This document shows positions 8,672 to 18,680 of a DNA stretch of 55,713 nt, one piece after another; the first letter of the stretch is position 1; every line of letters begins with the position of its first letter. The notes below the pieces were generated by a model. It saw only the letters and a program-made list of their open reading frames with translations. It had not been told where the DNA came from and did no database searches. Both the position numbers and the translations under genes were made by a program. The stretch lies in contig CBFICO010000006.1 in assembly GCA_965661115.1 (NCBI GenBank), forward strand, positions 1 through 55,713, in the 5' to 3' direction. The DNA is from UBA6770 sp965661115 (lineage in GTDB: Bacteria > Bacteroidota > Bacteroidia > Flavobacteriales_G > Salibacteraceae).

Positions 8672-9859
8672 ATGGTTAAAGACCTCAAAATCGAAGATTT
8701 TACCTACGATTTACCCGAAGATAAAATTGCTAAACATCCGCTAGCGCAGCGCGACCAAAGCAAGTTTTTAGTGTACAAGTCGGGTGAGATTCAGGATAAG
8801 ACTTTTACAGATATTTCGGAGGAGCTACCAAAAGGTGCGGGTTTGTTCATGAACAACTCCAAGGTAATTTATGCACGACTCAATTTTTTTAAAACCACTG
8901 GAGCTCGTATTGAAGTGTTTTGTTTGGAGCCAGCTAATACCGACCCCGGAAGTGCTATGATGCACACTTCAAAAACCGAATGGATTTGTTTGATTGGCAA
9001 CAAGAAAAAATGGAAAGGTGAAACTCTTTCGATGGAATTGCCAAACGGAATTACACTACAAGCTACCTTAAACGAAGAGGAAGAAGAAAACTGCGTGTGT
9101 CTTTCTTGGAATAAAGAAATTGCCTTTGCCGAGGTTTTAGAAATGGCTGGTAAAGTGCCCTTACCACCCTATTTAAATAGAGAAGCGGAAGACCTTGATT
9201 ACGACAGATACCAAACCGTTTATAGCCGTATTGAAGGTTCCGTTGCAGCTCCAACTGCGGGCTTACATTTTACGGAAAGGGTTTTATCGTCTACTAAAGA
9301 AAACGACATAAGCCTTGGGGAGTTTACTTTGCATGTTGGTGCTGGTACGTTTAGGCCGGTAAAATCAAAAACCATTGGCGAACACGACATGCATCACGAG
9401 TATGCCGAGGTGACCCTAGAGGCGTTGCAACAGCTAAAATCTTTGGTAGAAAACGATAAACCCATTTTTTGTGTGGGTACTACCACCTTACGCACCATAG
9501 AAAGTCTGTATTGGGCTGGAATTAGAGCTTTAAAAAGCCAAAGCATAGATGTGGAGCAATGGGATCCATATCAACCGAATAAAGGGTTTAAAAAGCTAGA
9601 AATCATAAACGGCTTAATTGAACGTGCTTCAAGTTCTGGAGGAAAATTGTATTTCAAAACGGGAATAATTATAGCTCCTGGATATGAGTTCAAATTCATG
9701 AATGGGTTAGTAACCAATTTCCATCAGCCAAACAGCACTTTATTGCTTTTAGTAGCTGCCATTATTGGCAACGACTGGAAGAAAGTCTATGAGCATGCTT
9801 TAACGAATAACTATCGCTTTTTGAGCTATGGGGATAGTTCTTTGTTGTGGTTGGATTAA
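8672..9859 (+). CDS. queA: S-adenosylmethionine:tRNA ribosyltransferase-isomerase, QueA family
   Basis: QueA transfers and isomerises the ribose of SAM onto 7-aminomethyl-deazaguanine in tRNA, making epoxyqueuosine. Recognisable parts are FMNNSKVIYARL near the start, VAAPTAGLHFT, LHVGAGTFRPV, MHHEYAEV, GTTTLRTIES and the end NFHQPNSTLLLLVAA. At 395 residues it is longer than E. coli QueA (about 356), as in a Bacteroidota-type paralogue, so it may be a divergent family member. It follows dusB by 10 nt, giving a two-gene tRNA-modification unit. Start is ATG 8672. Confidence 0.9.
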   Translation: MVKDLKIEDFTYDLPEDKIAKHPLAQRDQSKFLVYKSGEIQDKTFTDISEELPKGAGLFMNNSKVIYARLNFFKTTGARIEVFCLEPANTDPGSAMMHTSKTEWICLIGNKKKWKGETLSMELPNGITLQATLNEEEEENCVCLSWNKEIAFAEVLEMAGKVPLPPYLNREAEDLDYDRYQTVYSRIEGSVAAPTAGLHFTERVLSSTKENDISLGEFTLHVGAGTFRPVKSKTIGEHDMHHEYAEVTLEALQQLKSLVENDKPIFCVGTTTLRTIESLYWAGIRALKSQSIDVEQWDPYQPNKGFKKLEIINGLIERASSSGGKLYFKTGIIIAPGYEFKFMNGLVTNFHQPNSTLLLLVAAIIGNDWKKVYEHALTNNYRFLSYGDSSLLWLD

Positions 9860-10005
9860 ATAGCATTAATGGTTATTTGTTTACTTAAACGATAACAGTT
9901 CTCATCATCTTTAATACTATACAAAACTGCAGGTAGATGCTGAATAAAGCTCAGCTTAACGAATAAGAATCAGGTTAAAGAAAAGTGCGCCTCTATTATT
10001 AATCC

Positions 10006-10039
10006 AAAAAAAACCCCCACAGAAAACTGTGAGGGTTTT
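10006..10039 (-). terminator. Rho-independent terminator of the surface protein at 10061-13474
   Basis: Read on the minus strand: AAAACCCTCACAG, loop TTTT, CTGTGGGGGTTTT, then a T run. It begins about 20 nt after the stop codon. Confidence 0.85.
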
Positions 10040-10060
10040 ATAAATCTAGTTTTTGTAGAG

Positions 10061-13000
10061 TTACTCTACAATTAGTTTTTGTGTTTCGCCTTCAGCTGCT
10101 TCAATAAGGTAAACACCTTTAACCAATGCATTGATATCAATTTCATCAGTTTCAACAGCTTCAATAACTGGCTGACCCAACAAGTTTCTGATTACAACAG
10201 AAGTAACCTTGTTCAATCTTAGTTTACCATTACTGTTAGGGTTAGGGAAAATTACAAGTGGAATAGAACCATTAAACTCAACCACTCCAGCAGGGAATTC
10301 CAATGTGTTAAACATAATTGGACCAGCCCACTCAGACTTGTTGTTTCCTGAGCAAACTTCCTGTACCCAAACGTGGTAGTGAGCGTTACTATCTAAACCA
10401 GTAAGAACGTACGATTTAGTTATAATATTCATAACACTATCAGCAGGCTTCGTCGAAGAATGACCTTTAGCCCAACCTATGTTCCAGTTTCCACCGTTAG
10501 AAGTCCATGTAACTGTACCACCTTCATTTGTTGTATCAGATATTGCAATTTCTGTAGGCATAGGACATGGCATTGGGCACATAATGAAATCATTAGTATC
10601 TCTAGGTGAGATTTGATAACCTTCAAAATGAGGAGTGGTTCTATCAAACTGACCACCTACACCAATAAAGCAGAATTTTCCTAGTGGAGGAATTGGCATT
10701 TTATTTCTCCAGTCTCTATCACCATCCATTCGCATAGTTACCGTATCAGTTCCATTTGTAATATCATAGTTTCCAAAGTTTGATGTTGGCCATCCTGTTG
10801 TATCAATTATTTCCCACTGATCCATTCTAAGCAACTTACTTTCTGTGGTTTCGTCTAATTTAGAAACAGGCATTGGCATTGGCACAGTTCTGTTAGAATC
10901 AAGCACCCAAATACTGTCTTGTTCTGTTTTGATTTGAACGTGACCGTTATAAGTGTCGATTAAGCCAAATACTTTAACCGAATCCCCTACTCTAGGAACA
11001 TAATCGCTACCGCTAAAGTTAATTACGTTTATTCCATTTAGAGGAGAGCTATTATCGTTCATGTGGAATTCGTACCCTCTACCAACTCCTCTATACGATG
11101 GTGTAATTACTACACCATGTAAGTAACATTTAACTCCATTAGAATCAGCTTCGCCATCTGAGTCAACCGTTCTTACAGTAGAAATAGGATACGTTTGGTA
11201 AACCACTGGCGGGCGACAAATATTTGCTACCCCTGGCGAACCAAAATAACCAGAACTTCTGAACGTTGCCGGCTCAAGTCCCCAACTGCTAGCTGCATTA
11301 TTATCTGATGCAGGATCACACAATACTAATGCGTATCCATTACCATCAGCTTCAATCGGCCAGCCGTTTCCATCATCATAAGACACTACATCAATTACAG
11401 TCCCATCAGAGTTTGATATTTCAATAGTTTCTCCACTGTTTGATAAACCACCACCTGTCCATTCAGTAACTATGCTATTAGCAAAAACTGTTGAATGTGC
11501 AGCAGCGTTTCTAGCTAACACCAAATACGAGCCAGGCGCCATAGTAACACCTGCTGGAATTGTCATGGTAATTCCGCTAGTAAATTCCATTCCACCTAGT
11601 GCAGCCGCTGTAGCTCCTGCGTTGTGTAATTCAAGATATTCTAATGTATCAGGACCAGATTGATCGTTATACATAATCTCATTGATAACAATATTTGGTG
11701 TTGAGCCATTGTACACAAATGAGAAGGTGTATACAGTATCTAATAACGCCAATGAAGCGCTTAATACGCTATCTACAGTTAACGTATTCATTATACCATC
11801 TGCAAAAGGAGCAGAGTAGTTAAGTGTAGCTGTATCTGCACTGCTGTTTAGAGTAACGCTAGATAAGTTAGTAATGCCTTTATATCTTGAAGTTGAAGTA
11901 GCAACTAAACTTTGCATAGAGTCGGTATAAGCAACCATTATATTAGTAGAGCTTGTTCTCCAAATGGCGCTAATTTTTGGTGAAGCACTTAGCGTAAACG
12001 TAACTGGTCCAACCCAGTTAGAAGTACCAACTGTTGCACATGTATCTTGGTAATATACATCGTATGAGTTACCTGTGGTAAGGTTCATAATGTTATAAGG
12101 AGACGTTTGAGCGGTTATCATAGTACCAGAACCTTGTGTGAAACCTTGTGCTCCGTACTCTAAGTTAGATAAGCTACTGTTAGAAGACCAAATTAACCTA
12201 ACAGAAGTAGCAGATGTTTGAACAGCTGTTAGCATGCTTGGGTCGTTACAAGTTGCAGGTGGTAATTCAATGTGTCTTTTAAAGTGTGGTTGAATTTGGT
12301 ATCCGTTTGTGTAAGGACTACTAAAATCAAATTGCCCACCGAAACCAATTATGCTAAACATTCCTGTAGGAGCAGAAACACTATCATCAACCTCCGTATT
12401 TCTATCAATACGCAATGTAATGGTGTCTTTAGCTGGAGTTTCAACGTCAATGTTTGCACTGTTACCAGGAGTAGGCCATGTACCACCAACTATAGTAACC
12501 GAGTCAATTCTAATGTATTCAGATTCTGTTGAGGCATCTGGTTTAGCTATTTTTAAAGGCATTTTCACAGTACCATTTGCTGAAAGCACTTTCATAGAAT
12601 CAGCGTTGAACTGTGTTAAACCTCTGTAGTTATCCACTTTTCCCCAAACATCAACAGAATCTCCTTCTCTTACAGTGTATGCAGGTGTAAAACCACCACT
12701 TTTTCTTACAACAATACCACCAGTATTGTCAATCATTACAAATTGAGTAGCGCTTGAACCGCCTATATTCATTCCGTAAACAACACCGCGGATTTTACAT
12801 TCAACTCCGTCAGAGTCTGAAACACCGTTCATGTCATCAGCAGTGATTGTTCCGATTGTATATGAAGGAATTGTCTTTGGTGCAGGAGGAACATATCCAC
12901 TTACAACTTTAAAATTATCAAAGCCAGCATAATCGGTGCCACCGTTTTGCGTAACATATATTTTAATTGCCACACTATCAGTACTTGCTGCAATTGTAAT

Positions 13001-13474
13001 AGCGGCATTCCCTTTTTGAGATACTCCGCCAACACCACCAGCAACAAGGCTCATAATACCTTTTGAAACATTGTTTTCAAAAACCTCATATTCAACATCA
13101 TCACCAGTATCAAAACCCGAAACATCATAATCAAAGGTTATGGCAACGTTTGTTGCCGTGCTTGGTAAAGTGTAATAATTAAAGGAAATAGTTCCCGAGT
13201 CACCAGTGGCTGTACCTCCATTACCATTAGCTAAATCTTGGACCCCCCAGAAATAAGAAGAATCAGAAGGCATAGTGGTTAAATTGGTTGAGAGGGTTTT
13301 TAGTGTATCCCATTTATCACTACCTACGTTAAACGGTGCTGGGTCTGTTGAGTAGCTCCAACCAGTAAGAGAATCATTCTCAAAACTTTGTGAAATGAGC
13401 GTAGTTTGTGCTTTTACAGCAATTGAAATTGCAAAAACACTAATTATACTTAGTATTATTTTTTTCATTTTCAT
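10061..13474 (-). CDS. Giant secreted surface protein: OB-like, FN3 and lamin-tail domains, T9SS sorting signal
   Basis: 1137 residues. A signal peptide (about 1-22) precedes a jelly-roll-like N-terminal domain. Then comes an OB-like DUF5689-type module (about 205-300, with VECKIRGVVYG and REGDSVDVWGKV), a fibronectin III-like domain, and a lamin-tail domain (about 600-710, IVINEIMYND...LEYLELHN). A second OB-like module (VKCYLHGVVIT...VGDSVKVFGLID) and a second FN3-like domain follow. The C-terminus is a T9SS type A sorting domain (VIFPNPNSNGKLRL...KGVYLIEA). These domains usually occur in cell-surface or secreted nucleases and adhesins, but no catalytic domain is seen. It lies next to another lamin-tail protein. 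Confidence 0.9.
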   Translation of the reverse strand: MKMKKIILSIISVFAISIAVKAQTTLISQSFENDSLTGWSYSTDPAPFNVGSDKWDTLKTLSTNLTTMPSDSSYFWGVQDLANGNGGTATGDSGTISFNYYTLPSTATNVAITFDYDVSGFDTGDDVEYEVFENNVSKGIMSLVAGGVGGVSQKGNAAITIAASTDSVAIKIYVTQNGGTDYAGFDNFKVVSGYVPPAPKTIPSYTIGTITADDMNGVSDSDGVECKIRGVVYGMNIGGSSATQFVMIDNTGGIVVRKSGGFTPAYTVREGDSVDVWGKVDNYRGLTQFNADSMKVLSANGTVKMPLKIAKPDASTESEYIRIDSVTIVGGTWPTPGNSANIDVETPAKDTITLRIDRNTEVDDSVSAPTGMFSIIGFGGQFDFSSPYTNGYQIQPHFKRHIELPPATCNDPSMLTAVQTSATSVRLIWSSNSSLSNLEYGAQGFTQGSGTMITAQTSPYNIMNLTTGNSYDVYYQDTCATVGTSNWVGPVTFTLSASPKISAIWRTSSTNIMVAYTDSMQSLVATSTSRYKGITNLSSVTLNSSADTATLNYSAPFADGIMNTLTVDSVLSASLALLDTVYTFSFVYNGSTPNIVINEIMYNDQSGPDTLEYLELHNAGATAAALGGMEFTSGITMTIPAGVTMAPGSYLVLARNAAAHSTVFANSIVTEWTGGGLSNSGETIEISNSDGTVIDVVSYDDGNGWPIEADGNGYALVLCDPASDNNAASSWGLEPATFRSSGYFGSPGVANICRPPVVYQTYPISTVRTVDSDGEADSNGVKCYLHGVVITPSYRGVGRGYEFHMNDNSSPLNGINVINFSGSDYVPRVGDSVKVFGLIDTYNGHVQIKTEQDSIWVLDSNRTVPMPMPVSKLDETTESKLLRMDQWEIIDTTGWPTSNFGNYDITNGTDTVTMRMDGDRDWRNKMPIPPLGKFCFIGVGGQFDRTTPHFEGYQISPRDTNDFIMCPMPCPMPTEIAISDTTNEGGTVTWTSNGGNWNIGWAKGHSSTKPADSVMNIITKSYVLTGLDSNAHYHVWVQEVCSGNNKSEWAGPIMFNTLEFPAGVVEFNGSIPLVIFPNPNSNGKLRLNKVTSVVIRNLLGQPVIEAVETDEIDINALVKGVYLIEAAEGETQKLIVE

Positions 13475-13531
13475 CTAGTTAAATTTTTTGCAAAGAAAGG
13501 GCATCTCTCGAGGGGGTTTGTTACCTTAACA

Positions 13532-16500
13532 TTAAAATTTTAATGCCAGTACACAAACCTTCTTAAAATGTTGGCTTTCACCTTGTTGGTTGAATATTTC
13601 AAAGTAAATGATATACATCCCAGCACGTGCTTTACTGTTTCTGTCGGTTTGGCCGTTCCAAGATAAAGTGCCTTTGGTAGAAAGGAGTTCATTTTGGGTT
13701 AAGGTGTACACTAATGTACCTTCGGTATCCATTATTTCAATATTAGCCACATAACCGGACTCAGAGAATTCGTAGTTGATGTTGAGTACATCGTCAAAAC
13801 CATCGTTATCTGGCGAAAATGTTTTTGACTCAAGAGTAACTTGTGCTTCAAAAATTTCGCTCACTAAATACTGACTATTTTTTACTCCTGGAGTGGCAAA
13901 TCCTACATTTTCGGCTGCGCTGTGCCAGTTTGTTTCATCAATAGTTGGTCGGTTGTAGTCTAAGCGTTCTAATGAAACCCCCTCTGGATCTTTTATGATT
14001 ACATGATGCATGTCTGCGAAATACGCTAAGCGATCTATTACAACTGCAGAATCGTTCAGTAACACAGCTGTTCCCTCATCATTGGGGTAGGACGGCATGC
14101 TCGTAATCTGAATAAATGTTTTTTCGTTGTGTGTAGGGTAATGTTTCAGCAAATCAACATTATCCTTGTTTATAACAGCAAACTCGCCAGGAAGCAACGC
14201 GCGTTCCGTTTCCGAGATCAATTGAAAACCATCCAAAGTGTCCTTATTATTATCGAAATCAGCTAAGTACCAACCCTTAAGGTCGATAATTTTTTCGCTG
14301 TTGTTGTAAATTTCAATAAAGTCTGTGTTTGCAGTTGCCTTCGGGTCAAAAAGAAGTTCGTTGATCACCACATCTTTCGCTTCTCCTTTTTCGGGTAAGC
14401 CGAATGTTATGGTGCCATTGATCAGTTCATTACCCACACAATCTAGCATACCGTTGATGGTGAGCGTATAAATGGTGCGTGTTTTCAGTTTGTTTTTTAA
14501 CGATAAGATTAGGGTGTAGTTGTCTTGCAAAGAGTCAATATTAGCCGATACTACTGGAGAGATGTCTAAGGCTGTATTTGTAAAATTAGAGAGGCTAATA
14601 TTCTCGTTGAAGCTTACCCGTAGCGTGGAGTCATTTATGGCATTGGCTGACAATATTTCTGGTGCTTCTTTATCTTGCAAAACACCCAACACTGAATTGG
14701 CTTTTCCGGGAGTTGCTTTTTCAGAACCTAGCGACCCTTTCCAGTTTAGTTGCTCACCACATGGGTTATTTGGGTCTATTTGCTCTAATGACCAACCACC
14801 GTCTTTTTTGTCTTCTTCTTGGTACCAATCATCATCGTAGGCTACCTGATGCACTTGGGCATTTTTGCACGTTAATGTCAAAACATCGCCAGTATTATTA
14901 AGCGATGGCCAAGATGAAACACCCCAAACATTTCCGTAATCCGAAAGGGCAGAAACTGCAGAGCGTTCGCATAGAACCAAATAATCATTGGGTTTGATAA
15001 TGGCGCCAGATAAACTAGCATCGCTGCTCAAATCGGAGAAGAAGCAACTATCTAAACCAATTAACGAGGTGGTATTGTTATACAATTCAATGAATTCCGC
15101 GTCAAATTTGTTGTTGAGTTCTACATCTGGAATCGGGAAAATTTCGTTTATCACCACTTGGTGAATCAAAGGTGTTTTTCCAATACCTATAGTTAAGGTG
15201 TCGTTTGTAATTTGATTGCCAAAACAATCTGCTGCACCAGAAATGCTAAGGTTATAAACCACTCCCGTTTCAATAGGATTATTCAATAACAGCGTTACTT
15301 TTTCGGATAGAGCATTGGGAACCAAAACCCTCGAAACCGATAACCCAGATACAGTAGCATTTACCAATGATAGGCTGTCAAGCTTTTTTGAAAAGCTCAC
15401 TTCAATGGTATTAATATCGATAATTTGGGCAGAGGTTAGCGTTGGTCTGTCGGTTTCGGGGGCGGTATTGTATACGCTGTTTTGGGTACCTGGAGTTCCA
15501 CCGTTTAAACTTTCTGAGCCCGTCCAGTTGCTGCTTCCAGAGCAAGGATGATTCGGGTTGATTTTTTCTAAGGTATATCCGCCGTCCTCTTTATCTTCTG
15601 AGCCATACCAAGATCGGAAGTAGTTTACCTGATCTATAATATCACCAAACTGATTACGGAGGGTAACAATTTCGTCGTCGACATTTAAAGCAGGAAAACC
15701 CTCCATTAAAATTAACCTACCACTAAAAGGAGCTAAATCTGCCGAGTCAGCTTTATCGCAAAGCACAGCGTACTCGCCCGGAGCAAGCAATTCGTCAGGT
15801 AGCGTATCTCTAGTAGATGACGTTTTATCCCAAAAAGTCCAACCTTTTAATGAAAACGTTTTGGAGCTTGAGTTGTAGATTTCTACCCAATCAATATTGG
15901 TCGGCAAAGCTACAGGTGGATTGGGGTCAGCCATAATTTCATTGATTTGAACATCACCATTTGCAGCCGTGTCTAGTTTTATGTACTTAAAGTTTTCTGT
16001 GACATTGGTAATTACATTCCCATTTCTATCCTCAACAGAGGAGACAAAAAGCTGATAATTTGTACCCGAACTAAATGCATTAGAGAACGAAAGTTCAATT
16101 ACCGAAGAGTCGGTGCCTTGGTAGTTTAACGATGCTGGAACGCCAACTCCATTACTCACAACATAATTTGCTTGATTTAAACCAGTAGCTGGGTCAATTT
16201 TCTCGGAGAAATTTATTACCAGATCATTTGCGCTTTCCACCTTGGTGTTGGATATAAATGGCTTAATGGTGTCGGTATAAAAAGTCCCGGTAACGCTTAT
16301 AGAATCAAAGTAAAACAAGTATCGTCTTCCGCTGGTGTACTTGCATTGAATGCCAAAATACTCGCTGGTTATGTGATCGGTGTCGAGTGCAGTTCCCTCA
16401 CTAACATAACCGGTTTTTGTAGCAGAAGTGTCTAGAAATAACTCCCAATTCCCCAAACTGTCTCTTGTAACTTTTATCCATCCCTCCGGATTTGAGCCAA

Positions 16501-16939
16501 CCGTTCCAACTCTCCCAGCAATTACGCTCCTTTTACTCCCATTGGTTGATTTGTAGAGCGTAACTTTATCAGTAGTTCCGGCTTCACTGCCTATTTGGAC
16601 GTAATAACCGGTATTATTTCCGGTAACATCAGCAATATCAGAAACCAGATGTACTTCAGCAAAGTTTGAACTTGAAGGAGGAAAATCGCACTTGAACTTA
16701 AATACCCAAGTAGCATTGCTTATCGCTTTTGATGCTGTGCTGAGGTAAGTAGTAGAATTCGATAGGTTAGAGTCGGCTAATTGCAGTTCATTATTGGCAT
16801 TTACGATAAACAAAGAATCATCACCCTCCCAAGTTGGGTTTACCGTAATGTTTCCATCCGAAAAATTATCCTGAAATTGAGCTATTCCACTTAGCCCAAT
16901 TGCAGTAATAATAAGTAATAGACCTAGTTTTCTTTTCAT
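13532..16939 (-). CDS. Giant secreted surface protein with three lamin-tail domains and a gliding-motility-type C-terminus
   Basis: 1135 residues. The signal peptide (1-21) is followed by a concanavalin-like N-terminal domain. The pattern Ig-like SbsA/Big_5 domain (NLVINFSEKID-type) plus lamin-tail domain then repeats three times; the lamin-tail starts are QINEIMADPNPP, VINEIFPIPDVE and VINELLFDPKA. The C-terminal 90 residues (FSPDNDGFDDVLNI...SWNGQTDRNSKARAGMYIIYFE) match the FlgD-like/gliding-associated C-terminal type used for T9SS export and surface anchoring. No enzyme active site is visible. It is 57 nt upstream of the other lamin-tail gene and divergent from asd. Confidence 0.9.
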   Translation of the reverse strand: MKRKLGLLLIITAIGLSGIAQFQDNFSDGNITVNPTWEGDDSLFIVNANNELQLADSNLSNSTTYLSTASKAISNATWVFKFKCDFPPSSSNFAEVHLVSDIADVTGNNTGYYVQIGSEAGTTDKVTLYKSTNGSKRSVIAGRVGTVGSNPEGWIKVTRDSLGNWELFLDTSATKTGYVSEGTALDTDHITSEYFGIQCKYTSGRRYLFYFDSISVTGTFYTDTIKPFISNTKVESANDLVINFSEKIDPATGLNQANYVVSNGVGVPASLNYQGTDSSVIELSFSNAFSSGTNYQLFVSSVEDRNGNVITNVTENFKYIKLDTAANGDVQINEIMADPNPPVALPTNIDWVEIYNSSSKTFSLKGWTFWDKTSSTRDTLPDELLAPGEYAVLCDKADSADLAPFSGRLILMEGFPALNVDDEIVTLRNQFGDIIDQVNYFRSWYGSEDKEDGGYTLEKINPNHPCSGSSNWTGSESLNGGTPGTQNSVYNTAPETDRPTLTSAQIIDINTIEVSFSKKLDSLSLVNATVSGLSVSRVLVPNALSEKVTLLLNNPIETGVVYNLSISGAADCFGNQITNDTLTIGIGKTPLIHQVVINEIFPIPDVELNNKFDAEFIELYNNTTSLIGLDSCFFSDLSSDASLSGAIIKPNDYLVLCERSAVSALSDYGNVWGVSSWPSLNNTGDVLTLTCKNAQVHQVAYDDDWYQEEDKKDGGWSLEQIDPNNPCGEQLNWKGSLGSEKATPGKANSVLGVLQDKEAPEILSANAINDSTLRVSFNENISLSNFTNTALDISPVVSANIDSLQDNYTLILSLKNKLKTRTIYTLTINGMLDCVGNELINGTITFGLPEKGEAKDVVINELLFDPKATANTDFIEIYNNSEKIIDLKGWYLADFDNNKDTLDGFQLISETERALLPGEFAVINKDNVDLLKHYPTHNEKTFIQITSMPSYPNDEGTAVLLNDSAVVIDRLAYFADMHHVIIKDPEGVSLERLDYNRPTIDETNWHSAAENVGFATPGVKNSQYLVSEIFEAQVTLESKTFSPDNDGFDDVLNINYEFSESGYVANIEIMDTEGTLVYTLTQNELLSTKGTLSWNGQTDRNSKARAGMYIIYFEIFNQQGESQHFKKVCVLALKF

Positions 16940-16949
16940 TTAAATCAGC

Positions 16950-16977
16950 TTGTCAAATGTAACTATTCCTAAATTTG
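16950..16977 (+). promoter_or_regulatory. Candidate promoter of asd
   Basis: TTG at 16950-16952, 17-nt spacer, TAAATTTG at 16970-16977 (exact TAnnTTTG), 31 nt before the asd ATG. It overlaps the reverse-strand element at 16954-16961. Confidence 0.6.
16954..16961 (-). promoter_or_regulatory. Candidate -7 element of the lamin-tail gene at 13532-16939
   Basis: Minus-strand TACATTTG, an exact TAnnTTTG, 14 nt before the start codon. It lies inside the asd promoter spacer, so the two divergent promoters probably compete. Confidence 0.5.
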
Positions 16978-17008
16978 CCGCACTTTATTAAAGCATTAAG
17001 AAAAACAG

Positions 17009-18001
17009 ATGAAAATAGCAGTTGTTGGGGCTACCGGAATGGTAGGTCAGGTTATGTTAAAGGTGTTGGAAGAGTTTGAAATTCCAGTAACGGAATTAAT
17101 ACCTGTTGCTTCGGCTAAATCTGTTGGAAAAAAGGTGACTTTTAAAGGGACTGAATACACCATTCACAGCATGGAAGACGCCATTGCTGCCAAACCTTCA
17201 ATTGCCATTTTTAGTGCTGGGGGTGGTACTTCGCTCGAATGGGCACCAAAATTTGCAGAAGCTGGAACTACGGTTATCGATAATTCATCAGCTTGGCGAA
17301 TGGAAAAATATATTCCCTTGGTGGTGCCAGAAATCAATGCACATTACCTAACCAAAGAGCACAAAATAATTGCAAACCCAAATTGTTCAACCATACAGTT
17401 AGTGCTCACGCTGGCTCCATTGCACGAGCGTTACGGATTAAAAAGAGTAGTAATTTCTACCTACCAATCCATAACCGGAACGGGTGTAAAAGCGGTTAAG
17501 CAATTGGAAGAAGAAATGGCTGGAATTGAAGGGGAGAAAGCGTATCCTCATCCAATTCACAAAAACGTTTTACCACACTGCGACGATTTCCTTGATAACG
17601 GCTATACCAAAGAGGAGATGAAGTTGATAAACGAAACCAAAAAGATCTTACACGATGATAGTATATTGGTTACCGCAACTGCTGTAAGAGTGCCAGTAGT
17701 TGGAGGCCACAGCGAATCGGTAAATGTGGAGTTTTTGCATGAATACGATATTCATGAGTTGCGCCATATTCTGGAAAATACTGACGGTATTGAAGTTCAA
17801 GACGACCCGCTAAATAACCTCTATCCACAAACAAGAAATGCTGAAGGTAAAAACGAAACTTTTGTCGGAAGAATTAGACGAGATGAAACGCAACGCGCAA
17901 CGGTAAATATGTGGATTGTGGCCGATAACTTAAGAAAAGGTGCAGCAACCAACGCGGTTCAAATTGCCAAATACCTTATTGAAAACTATTTGGTAGATTG
18001 A
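17009..18001 (+). CDS. asd: Aspartate-semialdehyde dehydrogenase
   Basis: NADPH-dependent reductive dephosphorylation of aspartyl phosphate to aspartate semialdehyde, the branch point to lysine/diaminopimelate, threonine and methionine. The NADP-binding loop GATGMVGQ is at residues 8-15. The catalytic Cys is in NPNCSTIQL (about residue 130), and the C-terminal half holds VPVVGGHSESV. The 330 residues are full length for the shorter bacterial type. It ends in TGA, the only TGA stop in the window, overlapping the TTG start of the Crp/Fnr gene by 4 nt. Confidence 0.96.
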   Translation: MKIAVVGATGMVGQVMLKVLEEFEIPVTELIPVASAKSVGKKVTFKGTEYTIHSMEDAIAAKPSIAIFSAGGGTSLEWAPKFAEAGTTVIDNSSAWRMEKYIPLVVPEINAHYLTKEHKIIANPNCSTIQLVLTLAPLHERYGLKRVVISTYQSITGTGVKAVKQLEEEMAGIEGEKAYPHPIHKNVLPHCDDFLDNGYTKEEMKLINETKKILHDDSILVTATAVRVPVVGGHSESVNVEFLHEYDIHELRHILENTDGIEVQDDPLNNLYPQTRNAEGKNETFVGRIRRDETQRATVNMWIVADNLRKGAATNAVQIAKYLIENYLVD

Positions 18002-18567
18002 GCCAAATTGTAAGAAATAAACTCTCAAAATACGTTGCCATTTCTGATGCCGATTGGAAATTAATTGAACCCAAGTGGCAATTGGTTTCCTTTAAAAAAG
18101 GTGATTTTCTTATTAAAGAAGGGCAAATTGAAGAGTACTTCTACATTGTAAACGAGGGCGTTCAGCGCTTGTTTTTTATAAAAGACGGACAAGAAAATTG
18201 TTTAGGATTTTCTTACAACAACAGCTGGTCTGGAGGTTACGAATCGTTTGTTACTAGAAAACCGAGTAGGGTGTTTGTGGAGGCTTTATCTGAAAGTAGT
18301 TTGTATAGAATCAGCTATTCCGACTTGCAATGGGTGTACGCCAATTGTTCAATTATGGAACGTTAGGGTAGGTTGATTCTGGAAGAGTTGCTTACTATGC
18401 GTGCTACTCGTGAAATTGAAATGATGTCTTTTTCCTCGGAGGAGCGATTCAAAAAACTAATGGAACGCTCTAAACACCTTTTGCAGTTGGTTCCTCAAAA
18501 ACACATTGCTTCTTATTTGGGTATGACACCTGAAACTTTTAGCAGGTTGAGAGGTAAGGTTGGGTAA
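17998..18567 (+). CDS. Crp/Fnr-family regulator, interrupted by in-frame TAG at 18364
   Basis: Two segments in the same frame, 122 and about 66 residues, are separated only by TAG at 18364-18366 after IMER. Together they make a 188-residue regulator of normal Bacteroidota length. The first segment is the cyclic-nucleotide-binding beta-roll (KKGDFLIKEGQIEEYFYIVNEG). The second carries the linker helix (GRLILEELLTMRATRE) and the DNA-binding helix-turn-helix (VPQKHIASYLGMTPETFSRLR), whose core is fully conserved. TAG falls at the dimerisation helix, so termination would leave a sensor without a DNA-binding domain. Start is TTG 17998, overlapping asd. Either a fresh pseudogene or a gene needing TAG read-through. 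Confidence 0.85.
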
Positions 18568-18582
18568 ACTTATCTGAAATTC

Positions 18583-18648
18583 CGTCATTCCGCAATCGTA
18601 ATTGAACCTAGCTGCTTTGGCAGCTGGAGTGAAATAGAAGTGCGGAAT
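18583..18648. repeat. Dispersed inverted repeat (GTCATTCC/GGAAT family)
   Basis: CGTCATTCCGCA at 18583-18594 pairs with TGCGGAAT at 18641-18648. Inside is the smaller hairpin AGCTGC-TTTG-GCAGCT. Confidence 0.7.
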
Positions 18649-18680
18649 CTCGAGGTTTTTTCATTTAATATTTTAGTAAT

